From positions 163,047,051 through 163,111,050 of the forward strand of contig NC_133666.1 of assembly GCF_037893015.1 (NCBI RefSeq): DNA of 64,000 nt, given 5' to 3'. The notes below the pieces were generated by a model that was not told where the DNA came from, made no database searches, and saw only the letters and a list, made by a program, of their open reading frames with translations. Shown in pieces: positions 52,760 through 64,000 of this stretch. Origin of the DNA: Macrotis lagotis. Lineage: Eukaryota > Chordata > Mammalia > Peramelemorphia > Peramelidae. The stretch's first letter is position 1, and every line of letters starts with the position of its first letter. A program made the translations under genes and the position numbers.

Positions 52760-55700
52760 ATAACCTTGAATGTGAATTGGATGAACTCTCCCTCAAAACA
52801 AACAAATACCAGAGTGGATTAAAAACCAGAATCCTACAATATGCTGCTTACAAGAAACTCATTTGAAGCAAAGAGATACATATAGAGTAAAGGCAAAAGG
52901 TTGGAGCAAAATATATTTTGCTTCAGCTGAAGTAAAAAAAAGCAGGGTTAGCAATCCTTATCTCAGACAAAGCAGCAGCAAAAATAGATAGCGTTAAAAG
53001 AGATAAGGTAGGAAACTTTATCCTCCTAAAAGTACCATAGACAATAAAGTCATTCCAATATTGAATATATATGCACCCAGTGGGACAGCACCCAAATTCT
53101 TAGAGGAGACGTTGAAAGAATTACAGGAAGACATAGACACCAAAACTCTAATAGTAGGAGACCTCAACCTCCCGCTATCAGATCTAGATAAATCAAATCA
53201 TAAAACAAACAAGAAAGAAATTAGAAATTAGAAAGGTAAATAGATTGTTAGAAAAATTAGATATGGTAGACGTATGGAGGAAACTGAATGGGGATAGAAA
53301 GGAATATACCTTTTTCTCTGCAGTACATGGAACTTATACAAAAATTGACCATGTACTAGGACATAAAAACTTAATGATCAACTGCAGAAAGGCAGAAATA
53401 GTGAATACATCTTTCTCAGATCACAATGCAATAAAAGTCATATGCAATACTGGGCCAAGGAGATATAGACCCAGAACAAATTGGAAACTGAATAACCTCA
53501 TTTTAAAAAAAGAGTGGACCAAAAAATAAATTATAGAAAGAATTAACTATTTTATCCTAGATAATGATAATAATGAAACAACATATAAAAACCTATGGGA
53601 TTCATTCAAAGCAACTCTCAGGGGATATATTATAGCTTTAAATGCTTATATAAATAAATTGGAGAAAGAAGAAATCAATGAACTAAACATGCAACTAAAA
53701 ATTAGAGAAAAAACAAATCAAAAATCCCCAATCAAATACCAAATTAGAAATTTTAAAAATTAAAGGAGAAATTAAAAGAATAGAAAGCAAAAAACTATTG
53801 AATTAATAAATAAAACCAAAAGTTGGTATTATGAAAAAACCAATAAAATTGATAAACCTCTCATCAATTTGATTAAAAAAAAGAAAGAAGAAAACCAAAT
53901 TGCTAGTATTATAAATGAAAAAGGTGAACTCACCACCAATGAGGAGGAAATTAAAGTAATAATTCAATATTATTTTGCCCAACTTTATGCCAATAAATTT
54001 GATAATCTAAGTGAAATGGATGAATATTTAGAAAAATATAAGTTGCCCAGGTTAAATGAAGAAGAGATTAAATAGCTGAACCACCCTATCTCAGAAAAAG
54101 AAATTCAACAAGCCATTATTGAACTCCCTAAAAAAAAATCTCCAGGTCCTGATGGATTCACAAGTGAATTCTACCAAACATTTAAGGAACAATTGGTTCC
54201 AATCCCATATAAACTCTTTGGAAAAATAGGGAAAGATGGAATGCTGTCTAACTCTTCTATGAAACCAATATGGTACTGTTACCTAAACCAGGAAGAGTTA
54301 AAACAGAGAAAGCAAATTATAGACCTATTTCCCTGACGAATATAGATGCAAAAATCCTAAATAAAATCTTAGCAAAATGACTACAACAAGTCATCACTAG
54401 GATAATACATTATGATCAAGTAGGATTTATTCCAGGAATGCAGGGTTGGTTCAATATTAGGAAAACTGTTAGTATACTCAATTATATCAATAACAAACCT
54501 ATCAGAAATCATATGATCACATCAGTAGATGCTGAAAAAGCTTTTGACACTAGAGAGTGTAGGAATAAATGGACTGTTCCTTAAAATAATTAGCAGTATC
54601 TATCTGAAACCATCAACAAGCATTATACTCAATGGGGAGAGGCTAGAGGCATTCCCAATTAGTTCAGGGGTTAAACAAGGGTGCCCATTATCACCACTAC
54701 TATTCAATACTGTATTAGAAATGTTAGCATCAGCAATTAGAGAAGAAAAAGAAATTAAAGGAATTAGAATTTGGAGGGAAGAGACAAAACTCTCACTATT
54801 TGCAGATGACATGATGGACTACCTAAAGAATCCCAAGAAATCATCTAAAAAACTACTGGAAACAATTAGCAATTTTAGCAAAATTGCAGGTTATAAAATA
54901 AACCCCTAAAAATCCTCAACTTTCCTATATATGTCTAGCAAGAAACAGCAGGAAGACCTAGAAAGAGAAATCCCATTCAAAGTAACCTCAGACAGTGTAA
55001 AATACTTGGGAGTCTATTTGTCAAGACAGACTCAGAATCTTTTTGAAAACAATTATAAAACACTTCTCACACAAATTAAATCAGATTTAAATAACTGGGC
55101 AAATATCAACAGCTCATGGATAGGGAGAGATAATATAATAAAAATGACAATTCTACCAAAACTAAACTATCTGTTTAGTGCCCTACCTATCAAAATTCCA
55201 AAAAATTACTTTAATGACTTAGAAAAAATTGTAAGTAAATTCATATGGAGAAATAAAAAGTCAAGAATTGCCAGGAGCTTAATGAAAAAAAATGCAAACG
55301 AAGGTGGCTTAGCACTACCCAAACTAAAATTATATTATAAAGTATTAGTCATCAAAACTGTTTGGTATTGGCTAAGAAACAGAGTGGTGGACAATTGGAA
55401 TAGACTAGGTGTAAAAGCAGGAGATGACTACAGTAATCTGCTGTTTGATAAACCCAAAGGGTCTGGTCATTGGGATAAAAACTCTCTCTTTGATAAAAAC
55501 TGCTGGGATAATTGGAAGTTAGTATGGAAGAAACTTAGATTAAACCAATACCTCACACCCTTTACCAAGATAAGATCAAGATGGTTACAGGACATAGACA
55601 TAAAAAACAATACTATAAGCAAATTAGAAGATCAAGGACTAGTCTACCTGTCAGATCTATGGAAAGGGGAACAGTTTATGACTAAGGAAGAGTTGGAGAA

Positions 55701-56521
55701 CATCACCAAAAACCAATTAGATGATTTCGATTACATTAAATTAAAAAGCTTTTGCACAGATAAAACCAATGTAATCAAGATCAAAAGAAAAGTAGTAAAT
55801 TGGGAAACAATCTTTACAACTAATGATTCTGACAAAGGACTCATTTCTAAAATATACAGAGAACTGAGTCATATTTTTAAAACAAAAAGCCATTCCCCAA
55901 TTGACAAATGGTCAAAGGATATGCAAAGGCAATTTAAAGATGAGGAGATCAAAGCAATCCATAGCCATATGAAAAAATGCTCTAAATCATTAATTATTAG
56001 AGAAATGCAAATTAAAGCTTCGCTGAGGTACCACCTTACACCTCTCAGATTGGCCAGTATGACCAGGAAGGATAATGATCATTGTTGGAAGGGATGTGGG
56101 AAATCTGGGACACTATTACACTGTTGGTGGAGCTGTGAACTCATTCAACCCTTCTGGAGAGCTATTTGGAACTATGCCCAAAGGACAAGAAAAAATGTGC
56201 ATACCCTTTGACCCAGCAATACCACGACTGGGTCTATACCCTGAAGAGATGAGGAAAAAGGGTAAAAACATTACTTGTACAAAAATATTTATAACAGCCC
56301 TGTTTGTGGTGGAAAAGAATTGGAAATCCAGTAAATGTCCTTCAATTGGGGAATGGTTTAGCAAACTGTGGTATATATATGTCATGGAACACTATTGTTC
56401 TATTAGAAACCAGGAGGGATGGGATTTTAGGGAAACCTGGAGGGATTTGCATGAACTGATGCTGAGTGAGATGAGCAGAACCAGAAAAACACTGTACACC
56501 CTAACAGCAACATGGGAGTGA
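52760..56521 (+). pseudogene. L1 ORF2 pseudogene (endonuclease, RT, C-terminal), copy C
   Basis: ORF2p nicks target DNA and primes reverse transcription from it. The endonuclease spans about 52760-53520 and keeps the motif SFSDHNAIKV (near 53410-53440). The RT lies at about 53870-54910 ([35 protein letters not shown]; catalytic box LFADDMMDY at 54799-54825). The downstream C-terminal region is open for 426 codons (54931-56211), including LTPLRLASMTRKDND and a Cys-rich segment CWKGCGKSGTLLHCWWSC, then shifts frame (56075-56521) to the end. Several stops lie in the endonuclease and before the RT, so it is inactive. Confidence 0.92.
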
Positions 56522-56893
56522 TGTTCAACCTTGAAGGATTGCTCATTCAATCAGTGCAACAATTGGGAACAAATTTTGGCTGTCTGCAAAGGAGAGTACC
56601 ATCTGTATCCAGATAAGGAGCTGTGGAGTTTGAACAAAGTACAAGGACTATTCCCTTTAATTTGGAAAAAAACCCAGATGTCTTATTATTTGATCTGGTT
56701 ATCACTGAGAATTCTGTTCTCTTTAAGGATATGATTTCTCTCTCATCACACCCAATTTGGATCAAGGTACAACATGGAAACAAAGTAAAGACTGAGGGAG
56801 TGCTATCTGTGGGGTGGGGGTGGGGGGAGGGAAGCAAGATTGGGGGAAAATTGTAAAACTCAAATAATATCTTTAATAAAAATTTTAAAAAAT
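56522..56893 (+). other. L1 copy C 3' UTR and tail
   Basis: Includes the G-rich stretch near 56811-56850 (GGGGTGGGGGTGGGGGGAGGG) that is typical of L1 3' UTRs, the AATAAA, and an A-rich tail. Confidence 0.8.
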
Positions 56894-56905
56894 AGAATCT
56901 ATTTA
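56894..56905. repeat. Target-site duplication of L1 copy C, right copy
   Basis: AGAATCTATTTA. It directly precedes the head of the next SINE. Confidence 0.85.
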
Positions 56906-57045
56906 GGGGCAGCTAGGTGGCACAGTGGATAAAGCACTGGCCCTGGAGTCAGGAGTAGCTGGGTTCAAATCCTATCTCAGACACTTAATGACCTAGCTCT
57001 ATGGCCTTGGGCTAGCCACTTAACCCCATTTGTATTGCCAAAAAA
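56906..57045 (+). mobile_element. WSINE1/MAR1-type SINE at the L1 3' border
   Basis: GGGGCAGCTAGGTGGCACAG ... CATTTGTATTGCCAAAAAAA. Its first four G bases match the bases after the left duplication, so L1 copy C appears to have inserted at the 5' edge of this SINE. Confidence 0.93.
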
Positions 57046-58192
57046 ATTTATTTAAATCCTATTTAAATCTATTAGTCTTTATTTACTAACAATTACCCTC
57101 TTTTGCATATTATTCTCCTTAAACTATTTTTAGGATGGATATTTTTGGATTTGTTTAGGTTTGTTGTAAGTGTTTTCAAACATAATTTTTAAAATAATTG
57201 TTATATGGAATAAGAAAACACTGGAATTTGAATGGTAAGTGGCATGTTTATAACTTTTTATAAGATGTTTATAACATATTTTGTCATGAATTAAAAAGGG
57301 AAAAGATGGAGAAAACAGATAGAAATGAAATTCTAAGAAATTTGGGTTAGTTTTAATTGGTTTGTTCTTGTATCTCCAGCATAGTAAGGTACAGAGTAGG
57401 CAGTTAACATTTGTTGAATCTGTTGAACCAAATATATAATATGAGACAACTGGTATTCCTCTGAGCATGTACAAATATTCCCTGCCAGGTTTCAAGTCTA
57501 CTATGTGGAAGCTTATTTTTGCCATATGCAGGGACTGGCAAGAGTGATGATGAAAAATCCTTTAAATAGCTTATGATGTGAAAGAACAGATAGCCTGTAG
57601 AGGTTAAATAAAAGCAATATATTAGTTTCTTAGAGAACTTTTGTTTCCTTACAAGTGTGTGGAGTTTTATCAACTTGGCCTGATTCTGTCCTCTGCCTGA
57701 CCAGGCTATAGTTGTCATCACATGACTTCTTTACTTCTTTTGTATTGTCTTTTTTTTAAGTAAGTGACTAAGAAACTACCCAAATATCCCAATGACCATA
57801 AGAATTTCATAACTTGTGAAGGCCTGTAGTTGTTGCAGTGGCTTCTACCATATTGGCAGATTGAAGAGGAAATATGTGTATCAGTGAAACTCAATAACTA
57901 GGAGAAAATTCATCCTTCTGGGAGAGGAGAGAAATACCAACAAGAGACATTAATAGAGAAAAGGTAATCATCATCTGTGGGAAAAATCAGCTTCAAGTCT
58001 CATGGCAATTCATATCCAGGGAAGGATAGTGGCTATGGACTTTAGGCTTCTGTTACAAAGATTCGTGATTTGTCCCTTGTCATACATATGTGTTCCAGAA
58101 CCATTATGTAATCCAAACTTTTCTATGGATGGCATGTATTTGTATGGGAAAGGGAAAGGAGTTACATTTTTTCTCAGGAAAGAAAAAAGGAA

Positions 58193-58194
<2 letters not shown>
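57046..58194. other. Unassigned unique sequence
   Basis: No gene or repeat family recognised. The 131- and 105-codon minus frames (57130-57525, 57404-57721) show no domain and no relation to each other. Confidence 0.4.

Positions 58195-58232
<38 letters not shown>
58195..58232. repeat. (TG)n microsatellite
   Basis: Perfect TG run followed by GCGCACAT. Confidence 0.95.
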
Positions 58233-58234
<2 letters not shown>

Positions 58235-58789
58235 ACATACTTGCATGTATCTTTAGTATATCAGCAAATTCACAATCTTTGCTCAAAAATAGCTTTCTAC
58301 TTTATAATTGTTAAAGGGAATCAGATTGATGATGAACATAAGGTTAAACTATAAGAAGTATAACAACTTACTTATTGCCATAGGATTTTTCCTATTACAG
58401 TAGTTAGTAACAAAGTCTTGGTAACAAATCTCATGAATATTAATTGAATTATGCTGGAATATTCCAGTGTGAGTGCTACAAATAGTTTCCAAGAATGGCT
58501 GATGTCCTGAATTAGATTTCTAGTAATAAGAATATAATTGAAGATATAGCTATAAGAGATAGTGAGAAAGTAGAATAAGTAGGACTTGATTCATTTTTTT
58601 ATTAATTGCTTGATTAATTGATATTTTGATTACTTCATAATAAGTAGGACTTAATTTATTAGGTATAGAGGAGGAGTGAAAGAAAATGATTCTAATGGTT
58701 GATGTCAAAGAGAAATAGATGAATTGAGGCAGAAATTGGGTTTCTGAGTGAAGATAATTATTTCAGTTTTAGACATTGTTCTACAGGCT
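58233..58789. other. Unassigned AT-rich sequence
   Basis: Contains a short repeated 'taagtaggacttgattcatt / taagtaggacttaatttatt' (about 58578 and 58641). Nothing else is recognised. Confidence 0.4.
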
Positions 58790-59280
58790 CTCACTTGAAC
58801 AAGACAGTCCTATAGCATCTCTAACAAAGTGCTAACCTAGGCATTAGTTGACCTCTAATGAGTGGGACTACTGCCTCTTAAGACAGCCCATTTCACTTGT
58901 GAATAACTCTATCAAGAAACTGGGTTACTTTAAATACACCTTTCTATACTTACTACCCTCTACTTCTAGATTTTCTCCTGTGGGATTCAGAAAAAGGAAC
59001 CAAACACAAAATAGTTCCCTAGTAACTTTGAAACATTTATTATGTACTTACTAAACTTTCTCTTCAACATGTCTAATGCCTCATATTCTTTAATAGGTAC
59101 TGATAGAATGTGACTTTAAGGATCTTCTTCAATCTGTTATTCCTCTGTTAGATCTTTTTCAGCTTGTCAATGTCCTTCCTAAAATGTGTACCTGAACTGA
59201 AAATAAGACCACAGATATAATCTGAATAAGATAGAATTCACCAGAATGATCACCTTCCTATCCTAAAAGCACAATAGAAT
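58790..59280. mobile_element. Possible ancient L3/CR1-type LINE relic
   Basis: The stretch 'tgtccttcctaaaatgtgtacctgaactgaaaataagaccacag' resembles the 3' region of L3/CR1 LINEs ('...gtgcccagaactgaacacag...'). The match is from memory and diverged, and orientation is not claimed. Confidence 0.4.
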
Positions 59281-59329
59281 TTTTAAATATATACAGCATT
59301 TTATAACTCTGATGAAAACTGAGCTTGCA

Positions 59330-59560
59330 CCATGCTATAATGGTAAGGTTAGAGCTCTTTTGTTGTTGATTAACCATATGTTTATGAAAACATTACTTAA
59401 TTTTTCTCTACTTAAACTTTCTGGGCTTCATATCTTTCATTTGAGAAATGAGGATGATGGTATCTATAGCTCTTAAATCACTGACAACATAGGGATCAAT
59501 TGATACAATGGATGCAAAAATAAATTAAAATGTTAATTACTATTATTAAATTACTGGATC
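59330..59560 (+). mobile_element. MIR-type SINE relic
   Basis: 'ggttagagctcttttgttg', 'attacttaatttttctctacttaaac' and 'tcatttgagaaatgaggatgatggta' follow MIR order. Diverged. Confidence 0.45.
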
Positions 59561-59579
59561 TTTTTCACATGAATTTATG

Positions 59580-59840
59580 TGAAAAACAGATAGTGCTGTT
59601 GATAAAGCCCTTGTCCTGAAGTTAGGAAAAGTACAAATTCAGTCTCAGATATTTACTAACTATGTGGCCTTGGTCAAGTCACTTAACTTGTTTACCTGAG
59701 TTTCTTTAACTATCAAAATGGGAATACCAAAAAGAAGCTATTTACAAGATTATTGCATGGATCAAAGAAGATAATATTTTATCTGACAACAATTTCTGGC
59801 ATATAATACAATTTCTGGTGCATAATAAATGTTTCCATCC
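59580..59840 (+). mobile_element. MIR/MAR1-like CORE-SINE
   Basis: 'cagatagtgctgttgataaagc', 'atgtggccttggtcaagtcacttaac', 'aactatcaaaatgggaatacc' and 'gcataataaatgtttcc' give a nearly complete order of tRNA head, core and MIR-type 3' end. Confidence 0.7.
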
Positions 59841-60450
59841 ATTTTCTTTTCTTTTTTCCTTCCTTTCTTTCTAATCTAAGTATAGATTTCGCATGGATAT
59901 TTATTAAATACCATAGATTTACAATTGAAACTAGATGACTTTCTAATCTGTTGAGAGTTTTTTTTTTTTGAATCTTGAATCTGATACATATTGTTACCTA
60001 TCCTTCCTGGGTTTTTCTTTGTTGTTATTTTCTTGTTTTTGTTTTGTTTTGTTTTTTGACATACAGAGGTGGATACCTGATATGCTGTGGGCACTATGAG
60101 ACCAAAGATTATTAGAGATTTTGGGACTGTTTATATAGTTTTGGAATCAGTTGTATTATTGTAAACTAATGATATTTCCAAGAGAAGAAAGCATTCAAAC
60201 AGAAGAGAACTAAGGGCTGTGGTTTGAGGAATAGTCACACATCAATTCCAATGGATAAAAATGAACCAAGTAATGAGATGGATAAGGAATTGTCATACAG
60301 ACTGGAGAAGAAGCAAGAGGCAATGTCAAAACTGTGGGAAAGAATTTTCTTTTTTCTTCCAAAGCACTACAAGGAAATATTATAAAAATTGAGCAGAAAT
60401 TACAAATATTATTAGAGGATTTTTTTTGTATGAAGATTATCTATGGAAGC
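59841..60450. other. Unassigned sequence
   Basis: T-rich tracts (TTTTCTTTTCTTTTTTCC near 59843 and TTTTGTTTTGTTTTG near 60041). No gene or family recognised. Confidence 0.4.
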
Positions 60451-60475
60451 GCTCTCTCTCTCTCTCACACACACA

Positions 60476-60516
<41 letters not shown>
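60451..60516. repeat. (CT)n(AC)n compound microsatellite
   Basis: About 15 bp of CT is followed by about 50 bp of AC with two CAAAC interruptions. Confidence 0.95.
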
Positions 60517-60520
<4 letters not shown>

Positions 60521-61500
60521 AAAAATTAAATTATACTATACTACAGTGAAACCAAGGTAACTAAAATAGTAATTTTGAAGCCAAAGAGAGGGACAGTTAG
60601 GCCCACCCAAGGATGACAAAAATGTTGCTGGAGAAACTGGGGTGGGGAGATACAGCTGTGGCTCATTTAGGGGTGATGAAATCACCAAATCTCTCACTCA
60701 GAAAAGTAGGAAAGTCATAGATTTTAATTAACAAAATTTAAAGTTACTATAAAGTTCACAGGTTTCTACAAAAGTCCACAAACTAACCACAAGTTAAGTC
60801 ATGTGGAGAAGTAATGATAATGATTTTTTTTGAAAAGATAGGAGTTTATAAGGAGCTTGTTATGAAAATAATAAAGAGGTTTCTTATGAAAATAATAAAA
60901 TTAAGCAAACAAAGATAATTGAGACTGAATAGCAAAGGGGATGGTTAGAAGCTGGGAAAGGAAGAAAGTAGTCAAGTTAGAAGAAAACAAGGGAAAAGAA
61001 AAAAAAAGATTCTAGATCCACAGAGATCCAGCATAGAATTGACTCTGTCTTAGACTAGTAGCATGGGGCTAGAATCTAGCTTATAGAAAGGAAGAGGAGA
61101 AGAGAGAAGAAGCAAGACCAGCAACAAAAGGAAAAGAAAAGAAAATTAGATCAATATAAATCTAGATATATTTCCAGCAGCATGGAGCACATGGATCCCG
61201 CTTAGAGAAGAGAAAAGATAAAGCAGTTTGACCAGGAGTCAAGGAGAAAAAAGACTTCTGCCTGGATCTTTGCTCAAATACAATTTTGTGATGAGCAGGA
61301 CAAGGGTGTTGCTTGAGAAGTGGTTTAACACCTGGCTCCAGGTATTCTACAGTGTACATGTCCAGGCATTCTTCAATGTGCATGCCACAGGGGCATTGCC
61401 CAAGGAGTGGTTAAGACAACACTTCTCTTGACCAGCACTATATATACAGAGACTGTAGAGTCAGCACAAAATGGAGAACATCCCCATTCAGTACAGAAAA
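60517..61500. other. Unassigned purine-rich sequence, possible LTR remnant
   Basis: Contains a direct repeat of TTATGAAAATAATAAA (60859 and 60884), long purine tracts (60950-61140) and a TATATATA box near 61440-61447. The composition recalls an LTR, but I cannot define ends or a family. Confidence 0.25.
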
Positions 61501-63359
61501 CTTTCAAAAAGATTGTGTTTCTCTATGTCCAGAGTTTCCTTTCTTCAACTTGATCACTTAAAGATTAACTATGCCTAAAAGATGATATAAAAACTTAAAA
61601 TCCTTGAGTTTATAAGACATAGTAAAGATGATTTAAGGACTAATTTTAATCAAATGCATTTTTATACATTTTTTATAACTCAAGAAGGTTGCTTAAGATC
61701 TAATTGTTTAAAATAAACAAAACAAAAAACAATACCATGCTTCCCTCTATTCATTTTAGTTAAAGATAATTGAATATAGCATGAATTTAAAGGAACTCTT
61801 TCAACTATCCTATTATAGACAGTATTTTCCACACCTTGGTAAACCTTTGCTTATTTTTTCCCTTTCTAAATAAATTGATCAAGGATATTAAGTAAATGGA
61901 CCAAATACTAGCAATGACCCATAAATGAAACTAGGACCATAGCAAATAAAACTTTATGCATGATTGAAGGAAGTAAGCACATTCAATGCTAAAGAAATGC
62001 TTTGGTACAAAAAATTTAGAGAAAATTAGAGCTAGTGCATTAAAGCATGGAGATATTAGCAAAACATAAAAGTCAAGTTGAACATATAATTTTCTTATAA
62101 CTTTAAAAAAGACATTGAAGAATTCTTTTAATAAAGTTAGAGTTTTAACATTAAATTTATTATAGAAATGTTGACCATTTTCCCACCAGACACTCATAAC
62201 ATAACCCATAGGTTCATTTCATTATGTACCCACTTGATAGTAACTTGATAAATTAAGGTCTCTCTGAATTGTAGAGGGCAAATGAAGTAGAAAAGGGTTA
62301 AGTAGGACATGTCTTTTAAACCTCACATTTGTCAGCACCAAATCTCATTAATGTCTTTGCTATTCAGGGCTTTTAAAATGCAAGTGTCATAAAAATGTCA
62401 GTCTTTAAATCTTAGAATCAAATTTTATATAATTATCTATTACTACATTTTTACATTGAAAAGAATTCAAGTGAATTTATTCCAGCAAAAGATACAGGTG
62501 AAAAAAAAATGTAAGCCTTGTTTATCTTTTGTTCAAACAAATTAGTTTGATATAATTAATGTTTAATTATAATTAAATTAAATTATAATTATAAATTATA
62601 GTTAAAACCAAATGTAATCTTTTTAAATAGCATCCCAACTTCTTTGCCAATGTCATAATTTATAAAAAATGTCCTATTAGGAAGCTAACAGAAGTTATTC
62701 AATTAATTGCTTATGCAATGCTAATAGAAAAAGCAAAAAATTAATTGTTCTTTAAGTCTGAAATGAAATGAGAAAACTCCCAAGATTCTTCTGTGACCCA
62801 TAACTGAAATACTGCCTTTACATTATCCAGGATCAATCTTAGAAGATGTCTTACTCAAGACTCCACCTAGAACTTCCCTTAGAAAATTAGAATTTGACTC
62901 ATAGTTGGTTATCTAAAGAAATCCAAAGAGCCCTTAAGTCCCCTCCAAGAATTCAGGTTAACAATATAATGGATAGGAAAAACACTTTCTTTAACCTGTC
63001 TGAAGGCATAAAAAAAAAGGATTGAAATTCAATTTTAAAATTAAGGTGTCTTCTCTCCACTGGCCCTCAAAGCCTTCTAAGGAATATATATATAATCATC
63101 CAAATTCATACTACTATATTGGGTAGGATTCCTCTACAAAGAGAAAGCACTTAGAAAAATGATTTTATCTAGGAATGTGCCTTCTTTTTTCCAAGAGGCT
63201 TCAATGCATAAGCTTGACATTGACTTCCTTAATGCCCAGAAGACTTGGACCTAGTATTCTTGGAAGTTCTCCATTTTTCATAATTATAGCTTTTTTTTGT
63301 ATTGAGCTCATTTTCTTACACCTTGCAAGTCCCAGATTGGCCTAAGAGCAAAACCATCT
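61501..63359. other. Unassigned unique AT-rich sequence
   Basis: No repeats or genes recognised over about 1.9 kb, an unusually long repeat-free run for this window. A palindrome-like AATTATAATTAAATTAAATTATAATT lies at 62565-62592. Confidence 0.45.
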
Positions 63360-63389
63360 CCCTCCCTCCCTCCCTCCTGCCATGAGGCA

Positions 63390-63426
<37 letters not shown>

Positions 63427-63600
63427 TGTGCATGTGTGTGATTGTATATATGTGAATGTGTATGTGAGTGTGTGTGTATGTGTGTGAGTGTATGTATGTA
63501 TATGCATGTATGTATGAGTGTATGAGTATGTGTGTGAGTATATGAGTGTGTGAGTGTGTGTTTGTGTGTATGTGTGTGTATATATGCATATGTATGTGAG
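63360..63600. repeat. (CCCT)n and long imperfect (TG)n/(TATG)n microsatellite
   Basis: CCTCCCTCCCTCCCTCC at 63360-63377, then about 200 bp of TGTGTG, TGAGTG and TATGTA units. The His/Thr/Tyr frames on the minus strand are translations of it. Confidence 0.95.
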
Positions 63601-63728
63601 TGTATCTATGATGACAGTGAGAAATAGTACTACATTTTTCAGAAAGCCAGGAATGAGTTCCACATATAGCCGCTTGACTGACTCAAAGGCAGAGGGAAAC
63701 ACAAGTTTATTACATATTACAGTGGTTT

Positions 63729-63742
63729 GAAAGTAAGAAATA
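63729..63742. repeat. Target-site duplication of a SINE, left copy
   Basis: GAAAGTAAGAAATA, repeated exactly at 63897-63910. Confidence 0.9.
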
Positions 63743-63896
63743 GGGGCAGCTAGGTGGCGTAGTGGATAAAGCACTGGCCTTGGAGTCAGGAGTAGCTGGG
63801 TTCAAATCTGGTCTCAGATACTTAATAATTACCTAGCTGTGTGGCCTTGGCCAAGCCACTTAACCCTATTTGCCTTGCAAAAACCTAAAAAAAAAA
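63743..63896 (+). mobile_element. WSINE1/MAR1-type SINE, well preserved
   Basis: GGGGCAGCTAGGTGGCGTAG ... CTATTTGCCTTGCAAAAACC followed by an A-tail, bounded by a perfect 14 bp duplication. It is among the best-preserved copies here and probably among the youngest. Confidence 0.96.
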
Positions 63897-63949
63897 GAAA
63901 GTAAGAAATAAAGAAGTCAAGAAATTAAGGGCTAGAACAGGGCTAGATT

Positions 63950-64000
63950 TTTTTTTTAAGATTTTATTTGTTTTGAGCTCTACAACTTTTTCCCCCAATC
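63950..64000 (-). mobile_element. 3' end of a minus-strand L1, cut by the window edge
   Basis: TTTTTTTTTAAGATTTTATTTG, then GAGCTCTACAACTTTTTCCCCC, matches the antisense L1 3' end seen at 13888 and 25976. Confidence 0.6.

Larger units (their letters stand above)
50134..56893 (+). mobile_element. LINE-1 copy C: full-length 6.76 kb element, ORFs decayed
   Basis: Complete L1 starting GGGGACTTCCGGCCAAGATGGCGG and ending in AATAAA at 56875-56880 plus an A-rich tail. A 12 bp duplication flanks it (50122-50133 and 56894-56905). The order is 5' UTR (to 50916), ORF1 (50917-51960), inter-ORF region with G11 and G17 runs, ORF2 (about 52760-56521) and 3' UTR. Both reading frames have several frameshifts and stops, so it cannot retrotranspose on its own. 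It serves as the reference for copies A, B and the plus-strand fragment. Confidence 0.93.

Noticed and set aside
63308..63774. Two overlapping His/Thr/Tyr-rich frames (93 and 152 codons)
   Set aside because: Direct translation of the long (TG)n/(TATG)n microsatellite.

Overview
The window looks like intergenic or intronic DNA of a marsupial, most likely an Australian one. It is AT-rich, poor in genes, and packed with mammalian-type retroelements. The main clue is about 15 copies of a short tRNA-derived SINE with the WSINE1/MAR1-type head (GGGGCAGCTAGGTGGC...), a body ending in CCTTGCAAAAACC, and an A-rich tail. No copy carries the longer 3' extension I associate with opossum SINE1, so an australidelphian host is favoured (inference). 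L1 elements of at least three lineages, MIR/CORE-SINE, L2 and possible L3/CR1 relics, and a class I endogenous retrovirus complete the picture. I found no rRNA, tRNA, CRISPR array or multi-exon host gene.

Layout. 1-10 kb: an L1 5' end at the left edge, MIR relics, three WSINEs and an L2 relic (about 2.33-4.11 kb). 10-20 kb: an old L1 3' end, microsatellites, and a 5.6 kb minus-strand L1 (A, 13.89-19.54 kb). 20-32 kb: microsatellites, old minus-strand L1 3' ends and ORF2 (22.6-25.6 kb), and a second minus-strand L1 (B, 25.98-31.07 kb) lodged inside another old L1. 32.5-35 kb: a plus-strand L1 ORF2 relic. 35-43 kb: an LTR-like unit, then a nest in which a minus-strand class I ERV contains a pogo/Tigger DNA-transposon relic, which in turn contains a processed JPT2 (HN1L) retrocopy. 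45.4-48.6 kb: a self-contained 3.19 kb HAL1-like half-LINE with its own target-site duplication. 49.7-57 kb: a MIR split by a WSINE, followed by a 6.76 kb full-length but dead L1 (C). 57-64 kb: mostly unique AT-rich sequence with old relics and microsatellites, then a WSINE with a perfect target-site duplication and the start of another L1.

The only host-derived coding sequence recognised is the JPT2 retrocopy at 38.64-40.78 kb, flanked by a 13 bp duplication. Its open frame of 179 codons still reaches the normal C-terminus, although its N-terminus appears frameshifted. All other long reading frames belong to mobile elements or are chance frames. The best material for follow-up is the ERV/Tigger/JPT2 nest, the ORF1-only half-LINE with three SINE modules in its 3' region, and a 438 bp LTR-like unit with 14 bp inverted ends.
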